A stretch of 64,000 bases of DNA from Citrobacter telavivensis (GCA_009363175.1 CP045205.1:3534001-3598000), one strand, 5' to 3'. Shown: positions 34,009 to 42,188, numbered from the stretch's first letter. Notes: a model not told the origin generated them from the letters alone. Translations and numbers: made by a program.

Positions 34009-36087
34009 TTAAAAAGTGAGATTTATTTTACCCCAAAAGGTTCTGCCTGATTCATTAACTGATGTGTTTGCTGAATAACCGAAACTGCTGTTTCCAGCAA
34101 GATTCAGGTGTTCGCTGTACGTTTTGTCAAACAAGTTATCAACGCCGGCGCTAATTTTAACGTACTTATTAACTTTGTATGCAGCATTCGCCGAAAACAC
34201 AGCAAAACCAGGACTACTATTAAAATCTTTACCAACGACGTTGCCTTCGTTAATAGCAACACGGTTCTGGCTGCTGACAAGACGCAAAAGGCCAGTACTG
34301 CTCCAGTCGCCCTGTTCCCAGGTCAGCCCCAGACGGGCTTCAAGCGGTGGCGTCTGTGGTAAAGGCTGATGGTTAGATGTATTTTCCCCCCAGGAATAAG
34401 CAATGCTGGCATCCGTTTTCCATGAGTCTGACCATTTATACGCAATACCTGCCTCTCCCCCCATAATGGTTGCATTGACGTTATCAACCTGGCTGATAGA
34501 GGCATTATCAGGATCATAGCGGAACAGAATAAAATCATTAACACGACCAATATAAGCGGATACCCAAGTGTTTATACGTTCACCGTTGTACTGAGCGCCT
34601 ATATCAATCTGAGTTGTTTTTTCCGTTTTGAGTTTATCGAAGGCATCACCCGAACCTCCAGGTCCATAAGTCGGCGAAAAAATCTCCCAGTAATCGGGGA
34701 AACGCTCCGTGTAGCCTATACCTGCATAAAACATAACCGGTAGATCAGCCATATTATGTTCGAAGCGAACAAAACCGGCCGGTAATGTATCAGTCCGTTT
34801 TGCTGAACCCATATCAGTGTAATTATCAACCAGAACGCGATCGAGACGTGCGCCCCCCTTCACCTTGTTCTGCTCAGTTACACTCCAGGTCAGTTCGCTG
34901 AAAAGACCGTAATCGTGGAAACGGGCGTCCTTATTCCAGCGATCATCAATTTTATTACGGTGTGTACTAAGTTGCGTATCTGCGCCACTGCGAAGCTCAA
35001 AATCTGAGAAAAGGAAGGTTCCCATCATTCTTCCACCAACAGTACGGCGATCAACCTCCATCGCCATTGGCATACTCATATTCATCGAAGAGTCTGAGTC
35101 CATTGCTGAGTCCATTGAGGAACCCATAGCATCTCCCATCTCATCACCTGACATCCCCCCCGACATACTACTGCCCGGAGAGCGCAGGGAATAGTTATCC
35201 ATAATATGATCTGCATAGTTGTAATATACATTTGCCTCAAACTTATCGAATACCTCGCCAATACCCGATTTTTCAAAGCGCATTCCTAAGCTTTCCCTCT
35301 TAAACTGCGAACCATCCATACCGCGACCAGCATAGCGTGCTTCACCATCGCCTTTACCTGCAGTAAGCTCGAGAAGTGTGTCTTTGTCTGGTGTCCAGCC
35401 TATAGCCATATCGCCATTCCACTTATCCCATCTGGAGGGCACGCGGTCTCCATTTCCATCCTTGTAGTCATCCGAACGTGACTTATTGCCAATGAGGCGA
35501 AGATATCCCTCCTCACCGCCCAGACTGACATCAGCGTTTTCATCCCAGCGATTGTTTGACGCAGCAAGAAGACTGGCAGTACCCTGCACCCCCGCTTTTT
35601 CAAAGCGCGGCTGTTCACGATCAAAACGGATAGTTCCCGCCGAGTTTCCAGGCCCCCAGAGCACAGTTTGTGGGCCTTTAATCAGAGTTAATACATCAAA
35701 GCTTTCAGGAGAAATATAGGAGCTTGGTGCATCCATGCGTGCCGGACAGGCACCAAGCATTTCACCATTATCAGTCAGAATTCTCAGACGAGAGCCAAAC
35801 ATGCCACGAAACACAGGATCACCGTTGGTTCCACCGTTACGTATCTGTGAGAATCCAGGTATAGTTTTCAGATAATCCGAGCCGTCGCTTGCCGGAACTG
35901 GCTGACGGGGTATTTTGGGCGAGGTAACAATTTCGAGCGGAGTGGAAAGTGGCGCAGTTACAATCATCACAGAATCATTCGTTATCTGAGAATGGTCGTG
36001 CTTTTCTTCTGCAAAAGTAGTGTCTGATATCAGCGCCATCAGGACAAGAGAAGCAACTGGCGTACGTACAAAATAGTGGGTTTTCAT
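34009..36087 (-). CDS. TonB-dependent copper receptor (OprC-like), prophage cargo
   Basis: 692 aa outer-membrane receptor. Signal peptide 1-26, a TonB-box-like MIVTAPLSTP (about 42), a plug domain (about 70-170: LKTIPGFSQIRNGG, VFRGMFGSRL, LIKGPQTVLWGPGNSAG) and a C-terminal barrel ending NESGRTFWGKINLTF. MLGACPARMDAPSSYISPE in the plug is the OprC signature, with Cys and Met in the copper site. A loop at about 300-345 has eleven Met residues, suited to Cu(I) binding. It imports copper with TonB energy in Pseudomonas relatives. It forms an operon with the DUF2946 gene upstream. Completely unlike its phage neighbours. Confidence 0.9.
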   Translation of the reverse strand: MKTHYFVRTPVASLVLMALISDTTFAEEKHDHSQITNDSVMIVTAPLSTPLEIVTSPKIPRQPVPASDGSDYLKTIPGFSQIRNGGTNGDPVFRGMFGSRLRILTDNGEMLGACPARMDAPSSYISPESFDVLTLIKGPQTVLWGPGNSAGTIRFDREQPRFEKAGVQGTASLLAASNNRWDENADVSLGGEEGYLRLIGNKSRSDDYKDGNGDRVPSRWDKWNGDMAIGWTPDKDTLLELTAGKGDGEARYAGRGMDGSQFKRESLGMRFEKSGIGEVFDKFEANVYYNYADHIMDNYSLRSPGSSMSGGMSGDEMGDAMGSSMDSAMDSDSSMNMSMPMAMEVDRRTVGGRMMGTFLFSDFELRSGADTQLSTHRNKIDDRWNKDARFHDYGLFSELTWSVTEQNKVKGGARLDRVLVDNYTDMGSAKRTDTLPAGFVRFEHNMADLPVMFYAGIGYTERFPDYWEIFSPTYGPGGSGDAFDKLKTEKTTQIDIGAQYNGERINTWVSAYIGRVNDFILFRYDPDNASISQVDNVNATIMGGEAGIAYKWSDSWKTDASIAYSWGENTSNHQPLPQTPPLEARLGLTWEQGDWSSTGLLRLVSSQNRVAINEGNVVGKDFNSSPGFAVFSANAAYKVNKYVKISAGVDNLFDKTYSEHLNLAGNSSFGYSANTSVNESGRTFWGKINLTF

Positions 36088-36168
36088 AAAATACCTTACT
36101 GTTTTTCAGGCGTAACAAAATCTGCCCTTAAAAATGAGCATGACGTTACTGACTTACTGTTTTGTTGT

Positions 36169-36609
36169 TTAAAACGAAGACTGAAATACAGCAGGCGGGG
36201 CACGGGCACGCTGAGGTGCCCAGGGTTGAAAGAGCGTGACGCAGTTAAGCGGAATTAATGAGAAGCGAAGGACAAAAAGCAGGAGCAACCACAACAAAAA
36301 TACAAGCGCAAACTGGATAAACGGCAGTTGCACAAGTAACTGACAATATCCGCAGGCAATCTCTTCCATCGGAGACATTGCCTTACCAGACATCATCAGC
36401 TGATCCATCAGCGAAGACGGTTCACAGACCGCAGACATCGCCATGTCATGGTGTATCCCTGACATGGTCCCTGGCATAGAATGCGTGATGTGCTGACAAC
36501 CTGTCCGGTGGGCTATCGTTCTGGAGATGGCCGGAGCAACGAACAGCATGGCGACAGCAATCAGCGCCAGCCATGCGGCTATGTGATTAGTTCGTATGCG
36601 CCCTTGCAA
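36169..36609 (-). CDS. DUF2946 small membrane protein of the copper module
   Basis: 146 aa. Membrane helices lie at about 10-30 (AAWLALIAVAMLFVAPAIS) and 90-115 (FIQFALVFLLWLLLLFVL). Between them is a Met/His-rich periplasmic stretch (GCQHITHSMPGTMSGIHHDM) and a CGYC pair. DUF2946 genes commonly stand beside TonB copper receptors, for instance oprC in Pseudomonas, and are thought to handle copper. The gap to the receptor gene is 81 bp, same strand, so one operon is likely. Confidence 0.85.
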   Translation of the reverse strand: MQGRIRTNHIAAWLALIAVAMLFVAPAISRTIAHRTGCQHITHSMPGTMSGIHHDMAMSAVCEPSSLMDQLMMSGKAMSPMEEIACGYCQLLVQLPFIQFALVFLLWLLLLFVLRFSLIPLNCVTLFQPWAPQRARAPPAVFQSSF

Positions 36610-36613
36610 AATG

Positions 36614-36823
36614 TTTCCAGTTATTAATTTATCTGCCGAAAGTGTATCTGATTTAATCTTTGAGTGTTACAAAAAACTGAATAGGAACGATAAGTATTCT
36701 TATTATCTTGGGAGTGTAGGATTATGTGCTCTTAGAGTGGAAGAACAAGAATCACTTTCGAAATATTTGCAATTACATAGCGAATATTGCTGCCATCACG
36801 TTGTATTGAAGCTTAATAGCTAA
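36614..36823 (+). CDS. Small AT-rich frame beside the copper module, doubtful
   Basis: 69 aa from the ATG at 36614: INLSAESVSDLIFECYKKLN and ALRVEEQESLSKYLQLHSEY look protein-like. It is divergent from the DUF2946 gene, whose start is only 4 bp away, so promoter space is lacking. It may be a fragment carried in with the copper cargo. No family recognised. Confidence 0.35.
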   Translation, partial: FPVINLSAESVSDLIFECYKKLNRNDKYSYYLGSVGLCALRVEEQESLSKYLQLHSEYCCHHVVLKLNS

Positions 36824-36929
36824 AACATTATGCTGACTTCCGCTGGCCCGACGGTTTCAGGAACATCCGCCAGCGGGAGGTTTTCCAGCTCGACAACCCT
36901 GTTGGTGGCCTATTGCAGTAGCTGACCCA

Positions 36930-37544
36930 TCACTTGTGCTCCTGCTGTTGATCCGCTTTGATGTGCAGCCTCGGTTCTCCGTCTTTCGGCTCGGGCCATT
37001 GCCGCGTCATATTCACCGCCAACTTTTCTTCCATCGCTGCGGTTATTTCCGTATCGCTGATACCGGAGCGGCGTTGGGCGTCCCAGAGCAGGAACTGCAT
37101 GTCTGCCCACTCACTGAGGTCGTCAGGTTCAGTTGCGGCTTCCAGCGCTTCTTTGCTGAGGTGTTTAAGCGAGCCAACCGGGCCAACATTGCCGAACGTC
37201 TTATCTGACCATTCGGCATGGCGCTGACGGATTAGATTGCGTAGTTGGAGTGATGCGTCTTTCTCGTCTGGCAACACAGCCTTACCCTGAAGCAAGGCGG
37301 CAGGCAATACGGTTACCATGCTTGTCTCGTCCTTATTGGCTGTTTGTTCCGGGTACGCACCGTGGGAATATAAATCAACTGACACCTTTAATTTCCCAGC
37401 AAACACATCAAATCCATTGACGCCATCTTTTTGCATGTACTCTGCAACAACCATTGTTAGAAGCTTCAAAGTTGCATCAATATCGTTGCAGTTCAACTTC
37501 TCAAGAAATTCCGTAACCAGCTTCTTCTTATCGCTTATATTCAT
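36930..37544 (-). CDS. dATP/dGTP diphosphohydrolase-like protein (DUF550)
   Basis: 204 aa from the ATG at 37544 (AAGG site); an in-frame GTG at 37553 is possible. The C-terminal 110 residues (LIRQRHAEWSDKTFGNVGPV, HLSKEALEAATEPDDLSEWA and MQFLLWDAQRRSGISDTEIT) are the DUF550 pattern, a MazG-like all-alpha NTP pyrophosphatase with acidic metal ligands in a DMQFLLWDA helix. MazZ-type members remove dATP or dGTP in phages. The N-terminal 90 residues are an extra domain of unknown role. The region after its stop (36830-36925) may hold decayed coding sequence. Confidence 0.8.
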   Translation of the reverse strand: MNISDKKKLVTEFLEKLNCNDIDATLKLLTMVVAEYMQKDGVNGFDVFAGKLKVSVDLYSHGAYPEQTANKDETSMVTVLPAALLQGKAVLPDEKDASLQLRNLIRQRHAEWSDKTFGNVGPVGSLKHLSKEALEAATEPDDLSEWADMQFLLWDAQRRSGISDTEITAAMEEKLAVNMTRQWPEPKDGEPRLHIKADQQQEHK

Positions 37545-37545
37545 C

Positions 37546-37800
37546 TCACTCACCCTTACCGATGCCAGCGGCTATTCTGGCGTAAACAATAACGCCGTCA
37601 TCAGGACGCTTACGCGGTAGATAAATTCCCGGTCTTGGCCATAAAGCAATGAATCGAGACTCGCTGCGTTCAAGTCTGTGAAATGCTCTCTCGCTCATAA
37701 CACCAATTGGACGCAACGCCGCTTTCTCAGCCTCCAGCTCTGCTATGCGCTTCTTTGTGGCTTCCAGTTGCCCCTGAAGATGTTTGTATGTTGCTATCAC
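37546..37800 (-). CDS. Small early protein with N-terminal coiled coil
   Basis: 84 aa beginning GTG at 37800 in a GTGA overlap with the previous stop. Residues 5-30 (YKHLQGQLEATKKRIAELEA) form a coiled coil; the remainder (RFIALWPRPGIYLPRKRPDD) is basic. It ends 1 bp from the DUF550 gene. Similar short coiled-coil proteins precede DUF550 genes in lambdoid ea regions. Function unknown. Confidence 0.65.
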   Translation of the reverse strand: MIATYKHLQGQLEATKKRIAELEAEKAALRPIGVMSERAFHRLERSESRFIALWPRPGIYLPRKRPDDGVIVYARIAAGIGKGE

Positions 37801-38105
37801 GCCTGTACCCTCCGCTCGAAATAGACATACTGGTTAATTGCGCTGAGCGGCATTTCCAGCTTTTCGGCAATATCCCGGCGGCTGACGCCCTCCTGATGTA
37901 ACTCCCTCGCCAATTCAACATCATGCTGACGGTACCGGGCCGACTGATGGTGATCACCACGCAGATACAACTTGATTCCCTGCTCACGTGCTTTTGTGCG
38001 TACCGCAGCGCCAGTTCTTCCAATAAGTCGGCCAATATTTTCTACAGTCATGGTCCCGGCGGACTGCCGAATAATCATGATTTCTGCCCTAACCCACCTG
38101 CTCAT
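37797..38105 (-). CDS. HTH-containing small early protein
   Basis: 102 aa with a GAGGATTT site and ATGA overlap. Two helix-turn-helix-like stretches are visible: MTVENIGRLIGRTGAAVRTK (about 19-38), of the Myb/SANT-like sort seen in 'GcrA/Rsa' short proteins, and LHQEGVSRRDIAEKLEMPLS (about 70-90), a Hin/resolvase-like recognition pattern. It is likely to bind DNA. Target unknown. Confidence 0.7.
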   Translation of the reverse strand: MSRWVRAEIMIIRQSAGTMTVENIGRLIGRTGAAVRTKAREQGIKLYLRGDHHQSARYRQHDVELARELHQEGVSRRDIAEKLEMPLSAINQYVYFERRVQA

Positions 38106-38836
38106 AAATCCTCCCCACTGAATAAACTCAGCGCACGGCGATGTTTGTTAACTTCCCGAACGGCTACACGGAGTTTCTCCAGTCCTTGCAGGTTGGATTT
38201 GACTTTGCGGATCTGGTTGCTGATTTCCCGTAGTGATGGGAGCTGCATTGGCTGAGATGGTTTTCTCAGTACAGGGATGCTCTCCAGGAATGTTTCGGTC
38301 CCTGCCGAAGGTATCGCAACTCTCGGCGTGATCTCAATTTCCGGTAGTTCTGCAAACACTGGCTCCGGGGTAATTTCCGTTTCGTCAGGAAGTCCCCACT
38401 TAACGCCTTTCCCCTGACCGATTTTTTTGATGTGTCCGCGCTTTGCCATCAGGCAGAGATTTGACGCTAAGCCTCTTGGATCTCGTCCGACAGCCGACGC
38501 CAGCGCTACGGTATCCATGTTCCCGTTTTCGGTTAGTAGTGCGACGATTGCCTCAGGTTTGATCGGCTCAGTAACCTCACCGCGCAGCAGTTTCTTTGGG
38601 GTGTCGTTTAAATTTTTCGCACGCAGTACGGTCTTCGCTGGCGCTGACCGAATACTTGTTTTTCCGTCAGCATCGCCTGTTACTTCCCATCCACCATCGA
38701 AAAAATCACACAATCCCTGTTCACGCTGTTCGCGGAGTATATTCAGCGCTTCAACAGGTTCGATTTCCAGGCGTGCCGCGACTTCACGGTATGTTGCTTT
38801 ACCCATTGCTTTTAAAACATCGATTACGGTTTCCAT
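38102..38836 (-). CDS. DUF1627 early protein
   Basis: 244 aa starting METVIDVLKAMGKATYREVA. Residues 1-60 and about 90-135 contain winged-helix-like repeats (EALNILREQREQGLCDFFDG and LASNLCLMAKRGHIKKIGQG). The C-terminal part is Pro-rich and then coiled (LREISNQIRKVKSNLQGLEK). The family sits downstream of replication genes in Rac- and Gifsy-like phages. Probably a DNA-binding accessory protein. Role not established. Confidence 0.75.
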   Translation of the reverse strand: METVIDVLKAMGKATYREVAARLEIEPVEALNILREQREQGLCDFFDGGWEVTGDADGKTSIRSAPAKTVLRAKNLNDTPKKLLRGEVTEPIKPEAIVALLTENGNMDTVALASAVGRDPRGLASNLCLMAKRGHIKKIGQGKGVKWGLPDETEITPEPVFAELPEIEITPRVAIPSAGTETFLESIPVLRKPSQPMQLPSLREISNQIRKVKSNLQGLEKLRVAVREVNKHRRALSLFSGEDL

Positions 38837-38847
38837 AGTGTCTCCTG

Positions 38848-39543
38848 TTAAATCAAACCGGCGTCTTTGCGTTGTTTGTACTTAGCCATCAGCATCTCAA
38901 CCGGAGTAGGCCCGGCTGCTACTTTTGGCGCGGACAGTGTACGGCGGATAGGGGGAACCGGCTTACCGGACAGCGCTCGCTTTTCCCAGTCATGCAGGAT
39001 GTCACCAGCGGCACGGATAAGTTCCTTTTCACTGAGTTGTCCATCTGTTCCCCGACGACGCAACTCAAGGCAGACGTGGTAATACAGCGGGTTTTTATCC
39101 CTCCATGGGAACTGCTCACTCGCCGGATAGCGAAAAACAAGTTTCCGCCAGCGCCAGTATTCGCTCATTATGTCGTCCACACTGACGCCCATCGCACCAC
39201 TCCCCTCACGGCACCACGAAATAAACTGACCCGGCGATGGCCAGAACGGCGACTGACTGGAGCGGGCTTTCTGCATTCCGACGGAAATCTGTTCACGGGA
39301 GGTGATGCCTGACTCGGCGAAAGCGGCGATCCATTGCTGCTTCGCAACGCGAATATCATCGTCAGTGCGGAGGTTCGTCTGAGTGGATGCCGGAAATACC
39401 TGCATGAGGTTTTCAAAAAGCATATCCACCAGTTCTTCAGCGTCAGTGTTAACAACCTTTCTGTCGTCATAAGAATTGCCAGCTATGCGCGATAGCATTT
39501 CGCTGTCGCGATTCTGAATCGCACGATAAAGATCCGGGGTCAT
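38848..39543 (-). CDS. Replication protein P (lambda P-like helicase loader)
   Basis: 231 aa from the ATG at 39543, overlapping the O-like stop (ATGA). SPFWPSPGQFISWCREGSGA (about 103-122) is the best-conserved lambda P motif, with MSEYWRWRKLVFRYPASEQF and YYHVCLELRRR following. P takes DnaB helicase from the host loader and brings it to O at the origin. The length matches the family. Confidence 0.92.
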   Translation of the reverse strand: MTPDLYRAIQNRDSEMLSRIAGNSYDDRKVVNTDAEELVDMLFENLMQVFPASTQTNLRTDDDIRVAKQQWIAAFAESGITSREQISVGMQKARSSQSPFWPSPGQFISWCREGSGAMGVSVDDIMSEYWRWRKLVFRYPASEQFPWRDKNPLYYHVCLELRRRGTDGQLSEKELIRAAGDILHDWEKRALSGKPVPPIRRTLSAPKVAAGPTPVEMLMAKYKQRKDAGLI

Positions 39544-40538
39544 ATAAATTTCTCCCATGCTTTAGCACTGTTCCAGTGCGGGCCAGTTTCGGATTTGTTT
39601 GCGCTGACATCTGAGCGTGGCTTGCGGGTAGTGTCTTCGCGGTGAAGGGTTAACGTGTCCCACTTGGCGCGGAGCTTTGCGGGGGAGAGAATATTTTTGT
39701 ACCAGAACGAGTCTTTGCAGGCCCATCGGAACAACTCACAAATCTCTTTGTGGGTGCGTCCGTCCAGTTGGCGCATAAGGCGTATATCATTCGCCCAGCC
39801 AGCCATGTTCGGCTTTTTCAGGGATGGTTTGGTGATGTCGCGCAGCGCCAACATCCACTCTGCGCAGCGGAGATCGTCAGATGTCCCCCACTTGTCACCT
39901 TTCGGTGTCTGGACAGCTGCATCAGGAACAATTTTGGAAATTCTCTGACGTACATTAAATACGTTAGTATTTAATATATATTGTTCATGATGTGCGCTTG
40001 TTTGTGCGGATGTATGTGCGCTTTCATGTGCGCCACACCCATCCAAACCAGCACTGTTACTGGCTTCGCCATGTGCGGTCATATGTGCGCTTGTATGTGC
40101 GGAAGTTTGTGCGGGCAAATTGTCCACTTTTTGAGCATATTCAGCATAATTTGAGATCGTGATCACACGCCCTCTTTGCCGCTCCCCCTCAATGGAAATC
40201 ATCCCTTCACGCACAAAAAATGTCAGCATTCTCTCAACAGCATCACGACTTGTTGGGTTGCCTTTTCTGTCACGTAGTTTCTGGCCCAGATCGGCCGCCG
40301 TAGTCACCAGTTGTCCGGTTTGTAGCGGCCATTGGCGACCTTTAAAGCTCGCTGTATATGGCTGGCTGGCAGCGCCCAAAAGTAGGTTATCCCACAACGT
40401 GCGTAGGTAAACATCTTCTGACCATGGCTGCTTGAGTACACTCCGGTACAACGGGATGAATCCGGTCTTCTGGTTTTCCATCCGGTTGCTCCTGACGGCG
40501 GTACGCGCCGCAAAATCGGCGTAGGCGACATTAGACAT
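39540..40538 (-). CDS. Replication initiator, O-like, containing the origin
   Basis: 332 aa from the ATG at 40538 (GGAGGCATAGCT site). The N-terminal 130 residues are a winged-helix replication domain (GFIPLYRSVLKQPWSEDVYL, DAVERMLTFFVREGMISIEG). A low-complexity Ser-Ala-His segment at about 143-183 is encoded by iterons. The C-terminal half (MLALRDITKPSLKKPNMAGW, HKEICELFRWACKDSFWYKN) resembles P- and DnaB-contacting parts of related initiators. Binding iterons inside its own gene repeats the lambda oriO plan. Confidence 0.88.
   Translation of the reverse strand: MSNVAYADFAARTAVRSNRMENQKTGFIPLYRSVLKQPWSEDVYLRTLWDNLLLGAASQPYTASFKGRQWPLQTGQLVTTAADLGQKLRDRKGNPTSRDAVERMLTFFVREGMISIEGERQRGRVITISNYAEYAQKVDNLPAQTSAHTSAHMTAHGEASNSAGLDGCGAHESAHTSAQTSAHHEQYILNTNVFNVRQRISKIVPDAAVQTPKGDKWGTSDDLRCAEWMLALRDITKPSLKKPNMAGWANDIRLMRQLDGRTHKEICELFRWACKDSFWYKNILSPAKLRAKWDTLTLHREDTTRKPRSDVSANKSETGPHWNSAKAWEKFI
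39945..40113. other. Phage replication origin: two sets of four TGTGCG iterons plus AT-rich tract
   Basis: TGTGCG starts at 39991, 40003, 40015 and 40027, and again at 40072, 40084, 40096 and 40108. Within each set the spacing is exactly 12 bp. Next to the first set lies an AT-rich tract (about 39945-39988, with TTAGTATTTAATATATATTG). Iterons in the O gene beside an AT-rich unwinding region are how the lambda origin is built. Confidence 0.88.
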
Positions 40539-40654
40539 AGCTATGCCTCCGTTGCCTGGTGTTTTGAAAAACTCTTTGTCATAATGACCTCGTGATTTCG
40601 CCTGGAATTACACTCGAAGACTGGCTGTGTTGGCGCACAACAGTCTTCACCCTT

Positions 40655-40909
40655 TCAGAACAAACCTTGCCGCTTGCCCCGTTTAGTCCGTTTTGAATCA
40701 AACCGATCCGCCGGCAACGTTTGTTGCTCAGCCCATAATTTCGCGTGGCGTAAAACATCATCAAAAATCCTCCCTTTCCTGCTCGCCTGGCTCATGCGCT
40801 TGTACATGTCGACAGCCAGAAATGCCCCCCCCTGCGCTACTGCCGCAGTGAAGCCCTGCCGGATTAACTCTTCCCGGACATGCTTTTCGATAAATTCCAT
40901 ATGGTTCAT
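40655..40909 (-). CDS. Small early protein between ydaT and replication genes
   Basis: 84 aa: EFIEKHVREELIRQGFTAAV, AFLAVDMYKRMSQASRKGRI, then a basic C-terminal tail rich in Arg and Lys. It resembles small proteins placed between CII-like and O-like genes in Gifsy-type prophages. A 116-bp gap without clear signals separates it from the O-like gene. Function unknown. Confidence 0.65.
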   Translation of the reverse strand: MNHMEFIEKHVREELIRQGFTAAVAQGGAFLAVDMYKRMSQASRKGRIFDDVLRHAKLWAEQQTLPADRFDSKRTKRGKRQGLF

Positions 40910-40918
40910 CTGAACACC

Positions 40919-41462
40919 TCATATGACACCTGGAGCCATAGCAGCGATACCACTCAGAACCTGAACAACGACCTCACCTGGCAACATGTTCAGCAGATGC
41001 TCAATCCCTTCCCTGACCTCTTTCACCAGTTGGTGTTGTGGTGCATTCAGCATTACGGCCTGTTTTGCCTCGCTGATTTCCTTCTCCATCGCTGCATAAC
41101 GCGTCATGAAACAATCCTGTCCGATAAGGCGCCCACGAAATTCCAGCGGCAAAACAGCCAAGATTGCCGGAGTCAGCTGACGGATGTTTTCGCGCGCATA
41201 TCCGGTGTCGCTGTCCAGCCAGCGGAAAAGCTTCTGTCGCTTACGGCTCAAGTCGCGAGGAAAATCCAGCCCGGCCCCCCCCCTGTCGTTCCCATTCTTC
41301 AATGATGATCCCGGCGACTACGTCCTGGTTGTCCAGCGATGCCGACCACGCACGAACAGCAGCACGAATCTGGTCATGCTTATCTGCCTGATGCTGGTGA
41401 TTGCGATTTATCATCGCTGCCGGATGGAATCCGGTATTTTGTTGAACTGAAATTGAATGCAC
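40919..41462 (-). pseudogene. ydaT-like gene (CII-like position), out of frame at a G9 tract
   Basis: The first frame starts at the GTG at 41462 or, more likely, the ATG at 41414, and reads HDQIRAAVRAWSASLDNQDV through IIIEEWERQ, then nine G residues (41275-41283). In the present state it ends SSRLEP. The second frame continues AGLDFPRDLSRKRQKLFRWL and DSDTGYARENIRQLTPAILA, which is the YdaT signature, to 40919. With 7 or 10 G residues the two halves form one protein. In Rac, YdaT acts like CII. A TTG at 41302 might start the second half alone. Confidence 0.8.
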
Positions 41463-41464
41463 GG

Positions 41465-41698
41465 TTACGCCCTCACTTCCTGCGCCGGTAATCCATCCGT
41501 GGGGTTCGGATACAAATCAGGGCGCAATTCGTGGGGAGTAACACCAGTTGCATTGAAAATTGGTAAAACACGATCGGCTGGAACGACGCCCTTGTATCGT
41601 GTTTTCCAGCGACTAACCGACATCGGTTTAATACCTAGCTTTGTGGCTAAGTTGCTGGCAGTGCCAGCTTTCTGAATGGCCTTTTCTAATCCGTTCAT
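41465..41698 (-). CDS. Cro-like repressor (YdaS family)
   Basis: 77 aa from the ATG at 41698 (GTGGAGATACTC). The helix-turn-helix is AIQKAGTASNLATKLGIKPM followed by SVSRWKTRYKG, matching YdaS, the Cro equivalent of Rac. The remainder ends in PDLYPNPTDGLPAQEVRA. It is the first gene of the minus-strand early operon and faces the repressor gene across the operators. The longer frame reaches into the promoter and is not preferred. Confidence 0.85.
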   Translation of the reverse strand: MNGLEKAIQKAGTASNLATKLGIKPMSVSRWKTRYKGVVPADRVLPIFNATGVTPHELRPDLYPNPTDGLPAQEVRA

Positions 41699-41725
41699 GA
41701 GTATCTCCACAAGATTTACAAACAA

Positions 41726-41792
41726 ATTAAGCCTCAGACTTAAATAAAGATCAAGTCTTGAGCGAATTTTAATTTATAAGCAAAAGGCTTAT
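41726..41792. promoter_or_regulatory. Right operator region with early promoter for cro
   Basis: Three related 17-bp sites: TTAAGCCTCAGACTTAA (41727-41743), a weaker half-matched TCAAGTCTTGAGCGAAT (41751-41767) and ATAAGCAAAAGGCTTAT (41776-41792), 24-25 bp apart. On the minus strand TTGATC (41754-41749), a 17-bp spacer and CTTAAT (41731-41726) make an early promoter toward cro, with the first site covering its -10. The pattern TTAAG-N7-CTTAA is shared with two sites at 43.5 kb. Confidence 0.85.
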
Positions 41793-41801
41793 TCTTCTGA
41801 T

Positions 41802-42188
41802 ATGGCTGAGAAAAAAATACTTAACCCAACTCTCATCGAGCGTTTGACAGAACTGACGCAACGAGGGATGACAAAATCTGATATGGCAAGGGTTGCGGGT
41901 ATTACCCCGCAATCCGTAAACGGCTGGTTCAAAAAAGGTGTTATTAGTAAAGAATCTGCGTTAGCTGTTGCCGACGCTGCTGGGGTATCCGTCCCTTGGC
42001 TACTTGGTGAGGATGTTGGAGAGAAGGATGGCCTTAAGCCTGACGAACAGCGCCTGCTGGAGCTCTACCGCCAACTGCCAGAAGAAGAACAACAGAACAT
42101 GTTGCGGATAGTGTCGCTGCGGCTGAAGGAGCTCGATGAGCTGTACGCGAAGTATATGGGGCGCAGGATTAAGGGTGATGCGGAGTAA
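41802..42188 (+). CDS. Prophage repressor (CI-like, no peptidase domain)
   Basis: 128 aa. The HTH is RGMTKSDMARVAGITPQSVN followed by GWFKKGVISKESALAVADAA (about 22-62). The rest is a helical tail (EEQQNMLRIVSLRLKELDEL). It lacks the S24 serine peptidase domain that lets RecA trigger self-cleavage of lambda CI. No ribosome site is evident upstream, so the message may be leaderless or poorly translated, as for lambda cI from pRM. It faces cro over the shared operators. Induction must use another route, probably an antirepressor. Confidence 0.85.
   Translation: MAEKKILNPTLIERLTELTQRGMTKSDMARVAGITPQSVNGWFKKGVISKESALAVADAAGVSVPWLLGEDVGEKDGLKPDEQRLLELYRQLPEEEQQNMLRIVSLRLKELDELYAKYMGRRIKGDAE

Noticed and set aside
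39985..40113. Regularly spaced repeats that might suggest a CRISPR array
   Set aside because: Units are 6 bp with 12-bp period inside a coding gene; these are replication iterons, with no spacers or cas genes.
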